Positions 1 through 9,654 of a stretch of 64,000 nucleotides of DNA are shown piece by piece. The notes under the pieces are model-generated. The model was not told the DNA's origin, made no database searches, and was given only the letters and a program-made list of their open reading frames with translations. The stretch spans positions 186,001-250,000 of the forward strand of contig JAEOUA010000003.1 of the NCBI GenBank assembly GCA_016839555.1. Reading direction: 5' to 3'. The position numbers and the translations under genes are program-made. How positions within the stretch are numbered: position 1 is the first letter of the stretch; each line of letters opens with the position of its first letter. Source of the DNA: Promethearchaeota archaeon. GTDB lineage: Archaea; Asgardarchaeota; Lokiarchaeia; Sigyniarchaeales; SOKP01.

Positions 1-711
1 TCTCCTATTGGCCCTCGAACCATAATCAAGGGTTCTCGAGATGCTCATGGAAACTTAATTAATCCAAAATATAAATCGATATTTTATCGATTATCAAAAA
101 TTCATCGATCTTTAATTACTAGTTTTGAAAGAAATTTATGGACGGCTTTGCCTCATCTTCAAACATTTCAAAAGAAAATTGGCTTACCAGAAAGAGTTGC
201 AAAAGATGCACTCCGGATTTACACTGAAGCTGTAAAGAAAAAATTAACAATGGGGAGAAGTATTATTACATTATTATGTGCCTCAATTTTTTGTGCTGTA
301 AAAATACATGGAATACCCCGTACTTTGTCAGAAATTACCGAGGTTGCTCAAGTTTCAGAAAAAAAAGTATTAAAAAATTATCAATTGATTTTATTAAAAA
401 TTTTACCTGAATTAAATCTAAAAATACACCATTTCAATTCTATTGATTATATTGATAAATTTAATGACCAATTAAAATTATCTATGAAGTGTCGCCATGA
501 GGCCATAAAATTAATTGAAAAAGCAAAAAGAAATGGATTTATTCCTAGCGGAAAAGACCCCAAAGGAATTGCCGCAGCAGTTCTCTATATGACTTCAAAA
601 GATAATAATGAAAATAGAACTCAAAAAGAGATATGTTCGTGCTCTAATATAACAGAAGTCACTCTTAGATTAAGAATAAAAGAAATTTCTAAATTTATAG
701 AAATGAAATAA
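1..711 (+). CDS. tfb: Transcription initiation factor B (TFB), 5' end cut by the window
   Basis: This is an archaeal TFIIB homologue, which bridges TBP-bound promoter DNA and RNA polymerase. The frame is open to the first base, so the N-terminal zinc ribbon lies outside the window. The visible 236 residues begin with a GPRT motif at the B-reader/linker end. Two cyclin-like repeats follow, with the family signatures KKKLTMGRSI in the first and SGKDPKGIAA in the second, and a helix-turn-helix end (ITEVTLRLRIKEI). The same motifs occur in the full TFB at 46610-47548, so this is a diverged paralogue. Its linker carries a longer spacer (DAHGNLINPKYKS) than the other copy. The gene ends in TAA and the next gene starts about 120 bp later. 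Family assignment is firm; whether it is a general or specialised TFB cannot be told. Confidence 0.93.
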   Translation, partial: SPIGPRTIIKGSRDAHGNLINPKYKSIFYRLSKIHRSLITSFERNLWTALPHLQTFQKKIGLPERVAKDALRIYTEAVKKKLTMGRSIITLLCASIFCAVKIHGIPRTLSEITEVAQVSEKKVLKNYQLILLKILPELNLKIHHFNSIDYIDKFNDQLKLSMKCRHEAIKLIEKAKRNGFIPSGKDPKGIAAAVLYMTSKDNNENRTQKEICSCSNITEVTLRLRIKEISKFIEMK

Positions 712-832
712 AAGATTGGCTTTTAAATTTTTAAGATAAATGTAATTTTACCAAAATTTTTTTCTTATTATGGATTTTATATAATATAATTTATGAATAA
801 AACGTGATTATATTAATAATAAGGTATTAAAA

Positions 833-1486
833 ATGGATTACGTCGAACGAAATTATAACATATTAAAAGAGAAGATGCTTACCCAAATGGAGAATGCTCT
901 TGAATTCGGAAAAGAATTAATAGATTCTGAGTTAGATGCGGGTGTTTTAAATTTTGTGGTTAAGCCAGTCGTTAAAGCTTTTTATAACTATTGGTGCGAC
1001 AAAGATGCACGTACTGGGACTCGCAAACAGATAAAACTCGTATTGGATTTAGGTAAAAATTTAGTTCAAAATGGAGCCGAAGCCAATTTTGATGAAGTAA
1101 TTGAAAACCATTTTCAAGATTATTTAAAAGGCGATCAAACCTATCTCAGATGTAAAAAAGAGCACAAGGATTTCAACAAATTACGGCAAATAACAAAACA
1201 ATGTTTTATCACTCAAGTAGAGGGTGCTATAAAATTTTTAAAGGTCCAAGATGATGCCAAGGAATATGATGATTTAACAAGAGCAGCATTTAAAACAAAG
1301 CAAGAAGCTTACGATGCTCTTTCTAGACAATTAGACTATCACGATGAAGGGATAAAAATTGTAGAAAATAGCCCCGATATATTGGATGTGCCTACAGGAA
1401 AAGGAATTATCATCAAAATTTTAAGAAAAGGATTTGAACAGACCAAGAAAGAATTAATAAAAAGCTTAAATGTAGTTTATAATTAA
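833..1486 (+). CDS. Hypothetical soluble helical protein, 217 aa
   Basis: I do not recognise this protein. It is predicted to be almost wholly alpha-helical and soluble, with no signal peptide or membrane segment. An early stretch (FVVKPVVKAFYNYW, about residues 41-54) is the only hydrophobic/aromatic part. Four cysteines are scattered and do not form a zinc motif. The start is the ATG at 833, preceded by an AT-rich, TATA-like region (TTTATATAATATAATTTATG). It stands alone between a TFB gene and a membrane-protein gene, with about 120 and 66 bp gaps. The reading frame is long and has normal codon use for the region, so it is very probably a real gene. No function is assigned. Confidence 0.7.
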   Translation: MDYVERNYNILKEKMLTQMENALEFGKELIDSELDAGVLNFVVKPVVKAFYNYWCDKDARTGTRKQIKLVLDLGKNLVQNGAEANFDEVIENHFQDYLKGDQTYLRCKKEHKDFNKLRQITKQCFITQVEGAIKFLKVQDDAKEYDDLTRAAFKTKQEAYDALSRQLDYHDEGIKIVENSPDILDVPTGKGIIIKILRKGFEQTKKELIKSLNVVYN

Positions 1487-1552
1487 GTGCACTTATTTTT
1501 TTAAGAACTCACCTCTTAACATTTATGGAATATTTATTTAAAAAAAATTTCA

Positions 1553-2647
1553 ATGAAGATTTATACAACTAATAATACATATAAAAATAATAGCAAAAGA
1601 GCGGGGTTTAAAAAAAGATCTATAAACCTTCGAAAGATCTTTTTGCCCTTGTTTACTGGGGCTATTATTCTTATTATATATTTCTATACTTCGGAAGGAT
1701 GTGGTTCGATATCGACTCCATTCGTTAATGAAGCACATTTTTCTTTCCAATTTAATATAACTTTACTTATATTTGTTTTTTTTTCATTTTTAGCTGGCCC
1801 TTATCAAGGAGGTATTACAGGCTTTTTTGGTGAATATTTATACCAAATTGTAAATTACGAGTTTATTCATATTGATTGGTGTATTATTGTAGCCTTATTA
1901 GGAATCTTATCAGGAATATATAAATATGAACCATTAAAATATAAAAATAAATTAAAAATATTCTACACCTTTTTAATATTATTCATTTCTTCAATTATCA
2001 TTAGCTTTATAGTTATAATATTCAAAGTTCTCTTATCCTCAAGCTTAACGCTCGTATCTATTTTGTTATACTTTGGATTTAAATTTTTTCTCCAAGCACA
2101 ACTTACAATAGTATATATTGTTCCATTTCTTCTATTGATATATGATAAAGGGCTTGCTAATAAAGAAAAGTTCATCTATAATATTGCGCTTACTCATCAT
2201 CCCATAACTCAGAGTGATCATACTTTTTATTTTAAATTTGGCAGAACATATATATTTTTTTGCTCTAGATGTTCAGGTGTAATAATTGGTGGGTTAATGA
2301 TGAGTTTCATTTTCGATGTTGTCGAAAAAGTTTATCCCTTCATAATAAGTCCCGAAGTAGCAGTGATTTTTTGCATTGTCCTCCCAATTCCGGGTATAAT
2401 TGATTGGGGAACCCAAACATTAGGGTTACGAAAAAGCTCTACCGAATCTAGATTATTTACGGGATTTATTATTGGATCTGCTTTATATATACTTACCTTT
2501 ACTCAAGAATATTATTTACTTATGATAATACTAATAATCTTTTATTTTTCCATCGTAGGCCTATTAATGTTTATTGGGAATAGGAGACAGATGAAAAAAG
2601 AAGAAAAGAGTAAATATAATTTCCATAAGAGAAATTTCGATGACTAA
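1553..2647 (+). CDS. DUF2085-family polytopic membrane protein
   Basis: This is an integral membrane protein with about nine hydrophobic segments and a basic N-terminus (residues 1-27), in keeping with an inside N-terminus. The C-terminal half (from about residue 215) matches DUF2085. It has a HHPITQSDH stretch, then FFCSRCSGVIIGG with a CxxC pair entering a helix, then WGTQTLGLRKSSTESRLFTG. That family is thought to be metal-linked but has no established activity. The first half has a glycine-rich turn (GPYQGGITGFFGEYL) like those of ECF-transporter S components, which is only suggestive. The stop overlaps the next start by 8 bp, so it is probably translationally coupled to the hydrolase at 2640. 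Confidence 0.75.
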   Translation: MKIYTTNNTYKNNSKRAGFKKRSINLRKIFLPLFTGAIILIIYFYTSEGCGSISTPFVNEAHFSFQFNITLLIFVFFSFLAGPYQGGITGFFGEYLYQIVNYEFIHIDWCIIVALLGILSGIYKYEPLKYKNKLKIFYTFLILFISSIIISFIVIIFKVLLSSSLTLVSILLYFGFKFFLQAQLTIVYIVPFLLLIYDKGLANKEKFIYNIALTHHPITQSDHTFYFKFGRTYIFFCSRCSGVIIGGLMMSFIFDVVEKVYPFIISPEVAVIFCIVLPIPGIIDWGTQTLGLRKSSTESRLFTGFIIGSALYILTFTQEYYLLMIILIIFYFSIVGLLMFIGNRRQMKKEEKSKYNFHKRNFDD

Positions 2648-3155
2648 TAAAAATATTATTTTTATTCATGGTTTGGAATCATCAGGACATGGATTTAAGG
2701 GAAATTTATTCCGAGAGCGAATCCCTGCTATTTTAACTCCTGATTTTCGGCCATATTCTCCGGAATTTTCTTACCAAGAATTATTGAAAGATCGAATGGG
2801 AGAATTGATTGGGATTCTAGAAAAAGGAGAGCATTGGAGAATAATAGGTTCCTCTTTTGGTGGTTTGATGGCTACTTTATATTGCTTAAAATATCCGAGA
2901 AAAGTATACAAATTAATTTTACTAGCACCTTTTCTAGCTGTACCAGAATTAGATCCCTCTAAATATGAAAAAGTAAATGTGCCGATAATAGTATTTCATG
3001 GAAAAAATGATAGAGTTATCCCAATCAAAAAAACTAAACCTCGAGCAGAAGCATTATTTAATAATTTAGAATATAATATTGTTGATGACGATCATATGCT
3101 TCATCCAACCACAGAATCTATCAATTGGTTGGAAATATTAGAATTAGAAAAATAG
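2640..3155 (+). CDS. Small alpha/beta-hydrolase (YqiA/UPF0227-like esterase)
   Basis: This is a compact alpha/beta-hydrolase of 171 residues, close to the length of YqiA-type esterases. The fold is supported by the N-terminal oxyanion segment FIHGLESSGHG, the nucleophile elbow GSSFGG (Ser72), Asp124 in FHGKNDRVIP and His152 in DDDHMLHP, so a complete Ser-Asp-His triad is visible. There is no signal peptide, so it should act in the cytoplasm on a small ester or thioester. It overlaps the DUF2085 membrane-protein gene by 8 bp, which suggests the two are made together. The substrate is unknown. Confidence 0.85.
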   Translation: MTNKNIIFIHGLESSGHGFKGNLFRERIPAILTPDFRPYSPEFSYQELLKDRMGELIGILEKGEHWRIIGSSFGGLMATLYCLKYPRKVYKLILLAPFLAVPELDPSKYEKVNVPIIVFHGKNDRVIPIKKTKPRAEALFNNLEYNIVDDDHMLHPTTESINWLEILELEK

Positions 3156-3379
3156 AAGTATCAAAAATTCAATCAACTCTTCAATTGACCTAAAATAATA
3201 ATTGGACTCCAATTTTTTTATAGAGCTTAATATTCTTTAATTTATTGTAATAAATTACTACAATAATAAGTAGCAAAATTGAAGTTCTATTGAAAATGCT
3301 ATGAAAAAAAGAAACTAAATAGAAAAAAAATATAAATCATATAATAAAATTAAATTATAGGAATAAATTGTTGTAAAAA

Positions 3380-5056
3380 ATGACTCGAAAAAAATATATC
3401 TGTTCGGAATGTGGTAATATTTTTAATGAAGAATTGGGTCTATTAATTGAAAATAATATACAAGTATTTTGCGAAAAGTGTGGTGCTCCATTCACTCTTG
3501 AGAGTTCTGAACTTTTACAAAAAGAATTCAAGCCAATAAAAGAACCATCTGAAAGAAAACGAGTTTCCAAAAAAGAGAAAGAGAAGAAAGCTAAAAAAGA
3601 AAGAGAACGAAAAGAAATAGATCACTCCAAATTAAATGGAACAATTAAAGTATTTAATAAATTTGCTTATATTCCAATCTTAATTTTTGGGATTGTGTCA
3701 TTAATATTAATCTCTGAATGTTTTGCCAATCCTGAACAATTTACTATTCTTTTTATAAGACATTTTACTGCTGGTATAGCTGCATTAAGTATTGCTATTT
3801 ATGATAATAGATTTATTTCAAAAAAAATCAAAGAAGGTAAACATAATGATGTTGTATTGGATGCATTTTGTATGGGTATATTAGGATGTATTACTTTCGG
3901 ATTAGGGGTTCTCATATTGATAAAAGGTGTATTAATAATAATTTATGTATTTCTAAATGAAAATAACGAGGAACGAAGTTTTTACAAAAAGGGATTATCA
4001 ATGAAAAATTCTTTTTGTAATTTCTCTTCAAAAGCAGGTTATATTATAATAGTATTAGTTTTTAACGGCTTTTATAGCGGAAGAATTAAAGTGAATGAAA
4101 TACCAGTTTTGACATATATAAAAAACTTACCACATATTTCTATCGCTTTTCCTTATTTTATTGCTTTTTGCATATTCTTTTCTATGGCTCTTATTAGTCT
4201 TATCATAAATTCTTTGATAACCCACAAAATCTATTATAGACAGAAATTTGATACCAAACATGGCATATCATTAATAATATTAGGTATCTTAGCCGTTATG
4301 TTCTATGGTGCAGGAATATTTATGCTTTTAGAAGGAGCTTTATTGATAATGTTGCGGATTATAACTCCAGAAGAATATGAAGAAAAACCAATAATTGTCA
4401 AAGAAAGAGAAGAGGTCTCTAAGCTAAAAATAGAAGAAAAAGAACCTCAAATAGAACTTCCTCCGATTCCTTTTACGGAAAGAACAGAAGAGAAAGAAAA
4501 ACTCGAAGAGGGAAAAGAAGAGTTTAGAGAAAAAAAAATAATTGAAAAACCAGTTTCACAACCTCCTTTTACTGCACAAATTGAGAAACAAGATATATCT
4601 GAAGAAATTAAAGAAGAAATTATTAAAATAAAGGATGAAGAAATAGAAGGAATAAGTGAAGAAAAAAAAGAAGAAGAACTAGAATTAAAGCTCCATGAAT
4701 CTCTTTTACCTGTTAAAAATAAAAAAGATAAAAAATTGGTAAAAGAATATTTTTCAAAGATTTTTACTTTGCTCTCTAAAGAAATTAGAGAAAAAATAAA
4801 AGATTTAGATATATCGAAAAATGAAAGGAAAGAAATTCTAAAAGAGCTAGCTTTTCTCAGTAAGGAACAACAAATAAAATATATTAATGCTCTAATCTAT
4901 CTATATAAAGAAGAAATCCCACAACAATTAATCGACCGGATAAAAAATCTTAAAAATGTAAAACCCGAGCATTTCGAAAAATTAGTAGATCAATTAAAAT
5001 ATATGGATACTCAAGAACAAGAACAATTTATTCAATTTTTAGAAAAATTTGCATAA
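3380..5056 (+). CDS. Zinc-ribbon, multi-TM protein with charged helical tail
   Basis: There are three regions. Residues 1-40 form a zinc ribbon with CxxC pairs at Cys8/Cys11 and Cys31/Cys34. Residues 45-85 are a very basic linker. Residues 90-340 contain about six membrane helices arranged as two similar hydrophobic blocks, each ending in a LGxLxxxxxGxGxxxLxxG-type helix, which suggests an internal duplication. Residues 345-558 are a Glu/Lys-rich tail that ends in an ordered helical part (from about residue 445) with Glu-Gln-rich coiled-coil character. The tail should sit on the cytoplasmic side with the ribbon. It lies 14 bp upstream of a tandem winged-helix gene, so the pair may be a membrane-linked regulatory unit. 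No known family is recognised. Confidence 0.75.
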   Translation: MTRKKYICSECGNIFNEELGLLIENNIQVFCEKCGAPFTLESSELLQKEFKPIKEPSERKRVSKKEKEKKAKKERERKEIDHSKLNGTIKVFNKFAYIPILIFGIVSLILISECFANPEQFTILFIRHFTAGIAALSIAIYDNRFISKKIKEGKHNDVVLDAFCMGILGCITFGLGVLILIKGVLIIIYVFLNENNEERSFYKKGLSMKNSFCNFSSKAGYIIIVLVFNGFYSGRIKVNEIPVLTYIKNLPHISIAFPYFIAFCIFFSMALISLIINSLITHKIYYRQKFDTKHGISLIILGILAVMFYGAGIFMLLEGALLIMLRIITPEEYEEKPIIVKEREEVSKLKIEEKEPQIELPPIPFTERTEEKEKLEEGKEEFREKKIIEKPVSQPPFTAQIEKQDISEEIKEEIIKIKDEEIEGISEEKKEEELELKLHESLLPVKNKKDKKLVKEYFSKIFTLLSKEIREKIKDLDISKNERKEILKELAFLSKEQQIKYINALIYLYKEEIPQQLIDRIKNLKNVKPEHFEKLVDQLKYMDTQEQEQFIQFLEKFA

Positions 5057-5070
5057 TGATTTGATTTCAA

Positions 5071-5952
5071 ATGTCCCTCGAAAAACGTAAAGATACTAAG
5101 GAAAAAGAAGAGGAATCAATATTAAAGGATAGCTCATTCAGGGTAAATGACTTTACTCCATTACAGTTGAAAAAAGCAGCTAAAAAAGTGGAACCTCCTG
5201 TTGAAAAATTATCCGAAATCGAAAAAGATGTATTAGAAATTGCTAAAGAAGTTTTAAAATTAAAAAGATTCGATACGGAGTTTGAAATCAAAACTCAAAC
5301 CCAAATCCAAAAATATCCTATTATTGAGAAACTATATGCTACATGCATATCAAAACTTGCTTATAATAAGGGATACAGTAAAGAAGATATCTTTTTAGCA
5401 ATAAGAAGCTTAGAAGATAAGAATTGGATTGTCACTAATGAACGACGAACTAAGTTAGAAGTATTAAAAAATGAAAAATTAGCGGCTGTATTAGAATTCA
5501 TACGGAAATATCCTGGAGTACACGGAAGAGATGAAAAAATAGAAGAAGAACTTGGGATCACGCGAACTCCCTTCTTGAAGCATGTTATGACTTTAGAGAA
5601 TTTCGAATTAATAAGATCAAAAAAAATAGGAAGACGATTGCATTATTTTGTAAAAGAAGTTGATGAAAATTTTGATGAATATAAAGCCCTTTTCTTTAAT
5701 CCATTAATTCCTCAAATTATCGAAGAATTTTTCAATGAAGAAACGGTTTCCATTACCGAAATTTCTGAAACTTTGGATGTATATCCTGGAACCATAAATT
5801 ATCATTTGAAGAAATTGAAAAATTTAGATATTATCAAAACCATTAAGAATAAAGAAGGGAAAAAAATGCACTTGGTAAATGTTGATCTTCTAAAGAAATA
5901 TAACGAAATATTTAAGGAACCAAATTTCTCTAACCTTCTCAACGGATTATAG
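5071..5952 (+). CDS. Tandem winged-helix (ArsR/MarR-like) DNA-binding protein
   Basis: This is a probable transcription regulator. After a charged N-terminus (1-60), two winged-helix units are visible. One spans about residues 125-205 (EFIRKYPGVHGRDEKIEEELGI, then a wing around KKIGRRLHYFV). The second spans about 215-285 (EETVSITEISETLDVYPGTINYHLKKLKNLDIIKTI), where the NYHLKKL recognition helix is typical of archaeal ArsR-like regulators. There is no ligand-binding domain and no metal motif. It starts 14 bp after the zinc-ribbon membrane-protein gene and ends with TAG before a convergent gene, so it is the distal member of a two-gene operon. Confidence 0.8.
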   Translation: MSLEKRKDTKEKEEESILKDSSFRVNDFTPLQLKKAAKKVEPPVEKLSEIEKDVLEIAKEVLKLKRFDTEFEIKTQTQIQKYPIIEKLYATCISKLAYNKGYSKEDIFLAIRSLEDKNWIVTNERRTKLEVLKNEKLAAVLEFIRKYPGVHGRDEKIEEELGITRTPFLKHVMTLENFELIRSKKIGRRLHYFVKEVDENFDEYKALFFNPLIPQIIEEFFNEETVSITEISETLDVYPGTINYHLKKLKNLDIIKTIKNKEGKKMHLVNVDLLKKYNEIFKEPNFSNLLNGL

Positions 5953-6059
5953 AGTTTAATTAATTTAATTTATATAATCTTTATTTAAATTATTCATAAT
6001 ACTTTTTTTATGAATTAATCAGTAAATTAAAAAGATATGAATATAAAAAATGTTATTTC

Positions 6060-6929
6060 TTAGATATTTTTAATATCCGCTAGAGAATTAATTAGAATTT
6101 TTATAGCTCGATCAATTCCTGGCTCCATCTCAGAGTGAATCTCATTGGAATTTAGGAAATCATATTCTGTTCCCGGTAAATCTGAGAATCCTAATATAGC
6201 ACACGTTTTAAGGTTATATAATGCGCCTAATAAAAATAAAATTGAGGACTCCATATCAATTGCTTCAACTTCGATTGATTTCATTGTTCTTAAAAATTCT
6301 TGAGTTTCACAGAACAAAGCATCTATGGTCCATAAATCCACCATTTTAATTTTAGATTCATATAAAGACTTTCCTTGATTATACAATACATTACTCAACG
6401 CTTCGTTTGGTTTTGAGATATATATGATTTGATTGCCAGCAATGAGATTTTGAAATTTTCCACGGGGATTTTCAATAGATTTTAATTGAGTCGATAAGCT
6501 TGTATTGGTTAAAATGTATTCAGGAGATGTCCCATCTCCACAGTATGCTAATTTAGGAATTATCACATCACCTATATTCACATTATTTTTTAATCCAGGA
6601 ATTCCCCCACAAAAATCTATTCTTAGAATTTTATTTGCTTTCGTTCTTTTTAAACACTCCATCATTATTGCCATATTGGGACATCCCATGTGACTGCGAA
6701 TTACACTAACTCGTACTCCATTAAGCAGTCCGTTGTAGACATAGCCTTTTTTATTTTTATTATCTAATTTGTTAACAACTTTTTTCATTACCAATTTAGT
6801 CGTAGGGAGGATCACTATTTCATTAACATTAGATGGGGCAGTTTCTAAGAAAATACGGGTAATTTTTTCATCGTTGTCAATAAATTTGAGTCCTAAATTA
6901 ATTAGGTCTCTTTTAATTTTATTTATCAT
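6060..6929 (-). CDS. Purine/uridine phosphorylase family protein
   Basis: This is a nucleoside phosphorylase of the PNP_UDP_1 superfamily, which splits nucleosides with phosphate into free base and ribose 1-phosphate. Visible motifs are SHMGCPN (phosphate/ribose region), RIDFCGGIPGLKNNVNIGDVI (the conserved G-x-G and GD step of the family), GDGTSPEY, and EVEAIDMESS, which carries the Met-Glu pair that contacts the ribose. It is 289 aa, somewhat longer than typical uridine phosphorylase. It is cytoplasmic. Base specificity cannot be read from the sequence; the GDGTSPEY segment is as in uridine-phosphorylase-like members. It is transcribed divergently from the wyosine gene at 7076. Confidence 0.88.
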   Translation of the reverse strand: MINKIKRDLINLGLKFIDNDEKITRIFLETAPSNVNEIVILPTTKLVMKKVVNKLDNKNKKGYVYNGLLNGVRVSVIRSHMGCPNMAIMMECLKRTKANKILRIDFCGGIPGLKNNVNIGDVIIPKLAYCGDGTSPEYILTNTSLSTQLKSIENPRGKFQNLIAGNQIIYISKPNEALSNVLYNQGKSLYESKIKMVDLWTIDALFCETQEFLRTMKSIEVEAIDMESSILFLLGALYNLKTCAILGFSDLPGTEYDFLNSNEIHSEMEPGIDRAIKILINSLADIKNI

Positions 6930-7075
6930 ATTAAACTCTTGATTATATTTTATAAGTAAGTATCTAATTATTATAAGACTTATAATTCTTAATAATTAAT
7001 TTAAATTATCTCTCAAAATTTTTAATAAAATAATGGAGAGTCAGTAAAAAGAGTTTAAATTAACTCGTGGGTATA

Positions 7076-8365
7076 ATGAATAATACTTTTTTTAATCATA
7101 ATGGAATATCCAATGAATTCGTTGAATCATATATCAAAAGTAATTATAGGATAATAGGTAATAATAAACATTCCGCTATAAAGCCTTGTCATTGGTTAGA
7201 ACAAAGACTTTTAACGGGAAGAGATAATAGAAATTGTTACAAGGGGGTATTTGGTATAGAAAGCCACAGATGTCTTCAAAATACTCCTTCCTTACCGTTT
7301 TGTAATCATCAATGTGTTTTTTGTTGGAGAGATATTGAAAATGGATCAATCGGGAGCGATTTCTCAGTTAAACCAGATGAACCAAAAGAACTAGTTGATG
7401 AAATGATAAGACATCAGCGAAATATTATTAAAAACCATTTACCTCTAAGAAGATACTTAGAGAACTACGAAGTAATGCTCGACATTATGTGTTCAATGCT
7501 GAATAATGAAGGACCCCATAATATAAACTCATTATCAAAATATATTCATATTAGTAAAAATAAAATACAGCGAGCCTTAAACCTATTAAAAAACCAAGAT
7601 TTTATAAGACCTACAGACAATTCAATGAATTTTCTTAAATTAGATCAAGAAATAAGGAAATCATTGAATTCAAGAGAGGATTTAGAGCTTTTAATGAACC
7701 GAGAATTAACTTCTCCAAATGATATTATGAGGGCACATTCAGAAGCTTTATATCCTAACCATGCGGCAATATCACTTGATGGGGAGCCTTTACTTTATCC
7801 TAAATTATCTGGTTTAGTATATGAATTTAAAAAAAGACAAATGACCACATTTATTGTAACTAATGGTACATGTCCAGATAAAATAGAATCCTTGAACCCA
7901 CTACCTTCCCAATTATATATAACTCTTCCAGCACCTAATGAAGAAATATACAAAAAAACTTGTCGCCCAATGATTAAAAATGGTTGGGATAAAATTAAAA
8001 ATACTCTTGATTTAGTTGATTCACTTCCTACGAGAACATTAATAAGATTAACTGCTGTAAGGAATCTAAATATAAAAGAACAATTTATTGAAGACTATAT
8101 AAAATTAATTGATAAGGCAAATTCAAACTTTTTTGAAATTAAGGGATTTACATTACAAGCGAAAGCTTTATTAATAAACCAACGCCTAAAAAGTAAACAC
8201 CCAGTTCAATATTATTTTCCTAACTATGAATATTTGGAAGAAATTGCCAAATTATTTCAAGAAAAAAGCGGATTTCCATTAATATATACGAATATTCCAA
8301 GTAGAGATTTTTTATTTGCGGTTAATTGGGATGAAAACAAGGATCCAAAAATAAAAAAACCCTAA
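7076..8365 (+). CDS. taw1: 4-demethylwyosine synthase (Taw1/TYW1-like) with inserted winged helix
   Basis: This radical-SAM enzyme builds the tricyclic wyosine core on m1G37 of tRNA-Phe from pyruvate. The SAM cluster is CNHQCVFC (Cys76/80/83). The second cluster's cysteines are at 38, 54 and 66 in the same order as in characterised Taw1. AISLDGEP, TTFIVTNG and FTLQAKAL also follow the family. Archaeal Taw1 is normally about 310 residues; this one is 429. The excess is a block of about 90 residues at roughly 122-215, between the LVDEMIRHQRNII helix and the ISLDGEP strand. Its centre (131-187) reads as a winged helix. I prefer the ATG at 7076 to the GTG three codons earlier. The 3' end overlaps the convergent apgM by 4 bp. 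Confidence 0.92.
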   Translation: MNNTFFNHNGISNEFVESYIKSNYRIIGNNKHSAIKPCHWLEQRLLTGRDNRNCYKGVFGIESHRCLQNTPSLPFCNHQCVFCWRDIENGSIGSDFSVKPDEPKELVDEMIRHQRNIIKNHLPLRRYLENYEVMLDIMCSMLNNEGPHNINSLSKYIHISKNKIQRALNLLKNQDFIRPTDNSMNFLKLDQEIRKSLNSREDLELLMNRELTSPNDIMRAHSEALYPNHAAISLDGEPLLYPKLSGLVYEFKKRQMTTFIVTNGTCPDKIESLNPLPSQLYITLPAPNEEIYKKTCRPMIKNGWDKIKNTLDLVDSLPTRTLIRLTAVRNLNIKEQFIEDYIKLIDKANSNFFEIKGFTLQAKALLINQRLKSKHPVQYYFPNYEYLEEIAKLFQEKSGFPLIYTNIPSRDFLFAVNWDENKDPKIKKP

Positions 8366-9618
8366 TATCTATTGTTTACTAAATTTAATATTTTCTCTAA
8401 AAAAATCTTCATAAATTCTTCTCCGCTTTCAATTAAACCCAGTTCTCCCTTTTTTCCGGATCTTTCAGAGAAGATTCTTTTCTGATTATTCACCCGTTCA
8501 TTCATTGGATTATAAATCGCAAATGGAACAGGATCGCTTGAATGTGTCCGAATTGCACAGGGGGTTGGATGGTCTGGGAGTACACAAATTTTCAATTGAT
8601 TATTAAATATTTTTTCTGCTTTAATAAAAGGCTTTACAATTTTTCTATCAAAGTCCTTTAGAGCCACACTCTTTTTCTTCGGATTTCCCGTATGTCCCAT
8701 CTCATCTATGGCTTCCACATGAAGGTACACAAAATCTTTCTTTTTCAATTCTTCTAGAGCAGCAGTAACTTTTCCTTTGTAATTCGTATTAGGTAAACCT
8801 GTCGCTCCCTTAACATGAATGGGTTCTAAACCCGCAGCGATGCCCAATCCAAAGATTAGATCGACCGCAGAGATCACAGAACCTTCCAAGCCGTATTTAA
8901 TTTTAAACGGTTCTATTTTTGGCTTTTTCCCTCCACTCCACGGCCATATATTTGTTGCTATGTTTTTTCCTTTCTTTTTCCTTACTTTATTTATCTCATG
9001 ATCAAGTAATAAAGGTCTACTCCTCTCGATTAATTCGACTAATAATTGCGCAGTTAGCTTTGCTTTCTCATCATCAAAACTATTTGGAATTGGTAGATTT
9101 TTCTTAAAATTTTCACCTAATATATCATGAGGGGGAGTAGTTAGTATTTTTTCTGTGTATATTGTTCCATTCAAACGTAAAATATGACGGTATTGAACGC
9201 CCGGAAAAAAATCAACGCCTTCATCTGATAACTTATTTTGAAGATATTTTATGAGAGTTGTGGATTCTTCGGTAGATATGTGTCCTGCGGAATAATCTTC
9301 TATAATAGAATTTTGAATTGTAATAAGATTACATCTGAAGGCAATATCAGTCTCACTTAAGGGAACACCAGCGCTTAACGCTTCTAAGGGGCCTCGCCCT
9401 GTTAAATCCTTTTGAGGATTATACCCGATTATGGTCATATTCGCAACATCACTCGAAGGGTTCATCCCCGCGGGAATTGTCCTTAGTAATCCCATTTTAC
9501 CATGAGTTGCGAGATAATCCAGTGATGGTGTATCTGTTGCTTCAAATATTGTTTTATTCTCCAATTCTTCAATCGGCCAATCTGCCGCACCGTCACAAAT
9601 TAAAATTACATGTTTCAT
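8362..9618 (-). CDS. apgM: 2,3-bisphosphoglycerate-independent phosphoglycerate mutase (archaeal type)
   Basis: It interconverts 3- and 2-phosphoglycerate in glycolysis and gluconeogenesis. It belongs to the alkaline-phosphatase superfamily, archaeal ApgM branch. The N-terminal ILICDGAADWPIEEL carries the first metal-binding Asp, and NPSSDVANM carries the phosphorylated Ser. Later parts include GRGPLEALSAGV, ISAVDLIFGLGIAAGL, VHVKGATGLPNT (with one substitution), HVEAIDEMGHTGNP and CVLPDHPTP, the last with metal-binding Asp/His. The length of 418 aa is normal for the family. It is cytoplasmic. Its last codon overlaps the convergent taw1 end, and the upstream PadR gene on the same strand is 36 bp away. 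Confidence 0.95.
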   Translation of the reverse strand: MKHVILICDGAADWPIEELENKTIFEATDTPSLDYLATHGKMGLLRTIPAGMNPSSDVANMTIIGYNPQKDLTGRGPLEALSAGVPLSETDIAFRCNLITIQNSIIEDYSAGHISTEESTTLIKYLQNKLSDEGVDFFPGVQYRHILRLNGTIYTEKILTTPPHDILGENFKKNLPIPNSFDDEKAKLTAQLLVELIERSRPLLLDHEINKVRKKKGKNIATNIWPWSGGKKPKIEPFKIKYGLEGSVISAVDLIFGLGIAAGLEPIHVKGATGLPNTNYKGKVTAALEELKKKDFVYLHVEAIDEMGHTGNPKKKSVALKDFDRKIVKPFIKAEKIFNNQLKICVLPDHPTPCAIRTHSSDPVPFAIYNPMNERVNNQKRIFSERSGKKGELGLIESGEEFMKIFLEKILNLVNNRY

Positions 9619-9654
9619 CTAAAATCTCTAATATAGTGAAAGATTCAGATCATA

